DNA of 64,000 nt from NCBI GenBank assembly GCA_009692845.1, contig SHYK01000002.1:310001-374000 (forward strand), written 5' to 3'. The first letter of the stretch is position 1. Every line of letters begins with the position of its first letter. Source of the DNA: Chloroflexota bacterium. GTDB taxonomy: Bacteria; Chloroflexota; UBA6077; SHYK01. The notes under the pieces are model-generated. The model did no database searches and had not been told where the DNA came from. It saw only the letters and a list, made by a program, of their open reading frames with translations. The translations under genes were made by a program, and so were the position numbers. Shown here piece after piece: positions 62,815 through 64,000 of the stretch.

Positions 62815-64000
62815 ATGCGCACAGCGATGGGAAAATCGATTCGGTTGGACCGCTTACTGATTGGTGTGCTCGCGCTTCTGGGCTCAGCCGCCTTGGGCCA
62901 GGTGATCGCGGGAGACCCGGAGCCGGCCCTGGCTGCGAGTGCGGCTGCTCCGTTGCCGGCGACTTCCAGTCCAACCCGGACGGCGACCCGGGTCGCGATT
63001 CAGACGCCGACCATTTCTCGCACCAGCACACCCCGGCCCACGAACACCCCCCGATCTACCAATACCCTCAGTCCCACCCGAACCACTACTCCGACCCGCA
63101 CCCCGCGATTACCGACGCCGACACCCACCGCGGTTCCCGAGCTAAATTGGACGAGCATTCATGCGCTGCCGTCGCGGTCCGGTCCACTCCTCGTTGCCTA
63201 TTACTACCCGTGGTACGACGCGAGGACCTGGACCTCTCGCATCACCCCGGACCAGCCCGCCCAGCCCTATATTTCGGCCGATCCGGCGGTGATGGAGCGC
63301 CACATCGGTCAGGCCCAGGGGGCGGGAATCGACGTGTTCAACGTCGCCTGGCTGGGTCCTGGGAATCCGACCGACGCCAACCTCGCCCGGATGCTACCGA
63401 TCGCGGCGGCTCACGGATTTGATCTGACTGTCGGCTTTGAAACCGACAGTCCGTTCCTGAGCTCCCAATCGGATTTCGTCCAGGCATTGCGGTATGCTCT
63501 GGCCAGGTATGCTGCCCAGCCCGGCTACCTCCGCTATGAAGGGAAGCCGGTCCTGTTCTTCTGGCGACCGAGAGCGATTCCGCTCGACGGATTGGAGAAC
63601 CCGGTCGCAGCCTGGCACGCGGTTCGAGACGCCGTCGACCCCAATGGCGATGCGATCTGGATTGCCGAAGGTGATCGATTCGAATTCCTGGAAGTTTTTG
63701 ACGGGATCTATCCCTATAGCGTGGCCTGGTCCCCGGACGTTGACCAAACGCTCCGACTGTACGCGGCGCGCACCCGACGCCAGGCGGAGAACCTCAACAC
63801 ATCCAAGCTCTGGGTGGCCGGGGTCATGCCCGGCTACGATGACCGGCTCACTGGCCGCTCGGACGCCTTTACCCGGGACCGAGCCACCGGAAGGTTCTAC
63901 GGCGAGACCTGGCGGGCGGCGGTGGGCACTCGCCCTGACTGGATCATGATCGTGAGCTGGAACGAATGGGTCGAAGGCACCCAGATCGAGCCCAGTCGCT
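62815..64000 (+). CDS. Exported GH99-like glycosidase (3' end outside the window)
   Basis: This frame is open to the window edge (at least 395 residues). An N-terminal hydrophobic segment (LLIGVLALLGSAALGQVIA) is a signal or anchor. A Thr/Pro/Arg linker (about residues 48-105, PTRTATR to PTPTPTAVP) precedes a catalytic domain starting LLVAYYYPWYD. The strings VFNVAWLGPGNPTDANL and IMIVSWNEWVEGTQIEP, the last with the typical acidic W-N-E-W-x-E-G-T, match the GH99/GH71-type endo-mannosidase-like family. The ATG at 62815 is used; 62827 is an alternative. It is likely to act on surface or environmental glycans. Confidence 0.82.
   Translation, partial: MRTAMGKSIRLDRLLIGVLALLGSAALGQVIAGDPEPALAASAAAPLPATSSPTRTATRVAIQTPTISRTSTPRPTNTPRSTNTLSPTRTTTPTRTPRLPTPTPTAVPELNWTSIHALPSRSGPLLVAYYYPWYDARTWTSRITPDQPAQPYISADPAVMERHIGQAQGAGIDVFNVAWLGPGNPTDANLARMLPIAAAHGFDLTVGFETDSPFLSSQSDFVQALRYALARYAAQPGYLRYEGKPVLFFWRPRAIPLDGLENPVAAWHAVRDAVDPNGDAIWIAEGDRFEFLEVFDGIYPYSVAWSPDVDQTLRLYAARTRRQAENLNTSKLWVAGVMPGYDDRLTGRSDAFTRDRATGRFYGETWRAAVGTRPDWIMIVSWNEWVEGTQIEPSR

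Overview
The window is a gene-dense, high-GC bacterial chromosome segment that most resembles Chloroflexota. The main pointer is a cluster of Chlor_Arch_YYY (YYYxG motif) and TIGR03663/Agl23-type membrane proteins, families known from Chloroflexi and some archaea. Thr/Pro-rich linkers on exported proteins and many NHL-repeat fusions agree with this. No rRNA, tRNA, CRISPR or IS element was seen.

Layout. (1) 0-8 kb: cmk, plsC, glmS, a GT4-like glycosyltransferase and a DinB-like protein on +, then a multi-pass membrane protein (-) and an MmgE/PrpD protein (+). (2) 8-16.5 kb: a complete tryptophan operon on -, trpS-trpE-trpG-trpD-trpC-trpF-trpB-trpA, preceded by a tryptophan T-box leader with a UGG specifier and a terminator. 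(3) 16.5-22 kb: thpR, a MarR regulator with a palindromic operator, an orphan family-5 solute-binding lipoprotein, an amidohydrolase and a DUF362 protein. (4) 22-46 kb: a cell-surface glycan module in two divergent arms. The - arm has a GT2-methyltransferase fusion, a broken membrane glycosyltransferase plus NHL propeller, a GT39-YYY fusion, a GT39-PA14-NHL protein and an exported Ig-like/Thr-Pro protein. The + arm has a YYY protein, a GT39-like protein, Agl23-NHL, a UPF0104 (AglD-like) protein and UDP-glucose dehydrogenase. (5) 46-52.5 kb: mutS, a TPP-dependent enzyme and mutL. (6) 52.5-64 kb: accessory metabolism (RraA-like, a mercuric-reductase-like flavoprotein, FAH family, dienelactone hydrolase, cupin), a disrupted potassium channel with a cNMP-binding neighbour, a tandem DUF427 protein, an isolated flagellin with a sigma-28-like promoter, a SelW-like selenoprotein with an in-frame UGA and SECIS-like hairpin, and the start of a GH99-like exported protein.

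Main points of interest. The SelW-like gene is missed by standard ORF calling because Sec18 is encoded by UGA. The YYY/Agl23/NHL cluster is a poorly characterised membrane system; polyprenyl-phosphate-sugar glycosylation is an inference from its GT2, GT39-like, UPF0104 and Ugd members. One T-box appears to govern both tryptophan charging and tryptophan synthesis. Three genes carry disruptions, two of them explained by one extra G in a G6 run, so either sequence error or phase variation should be tested.
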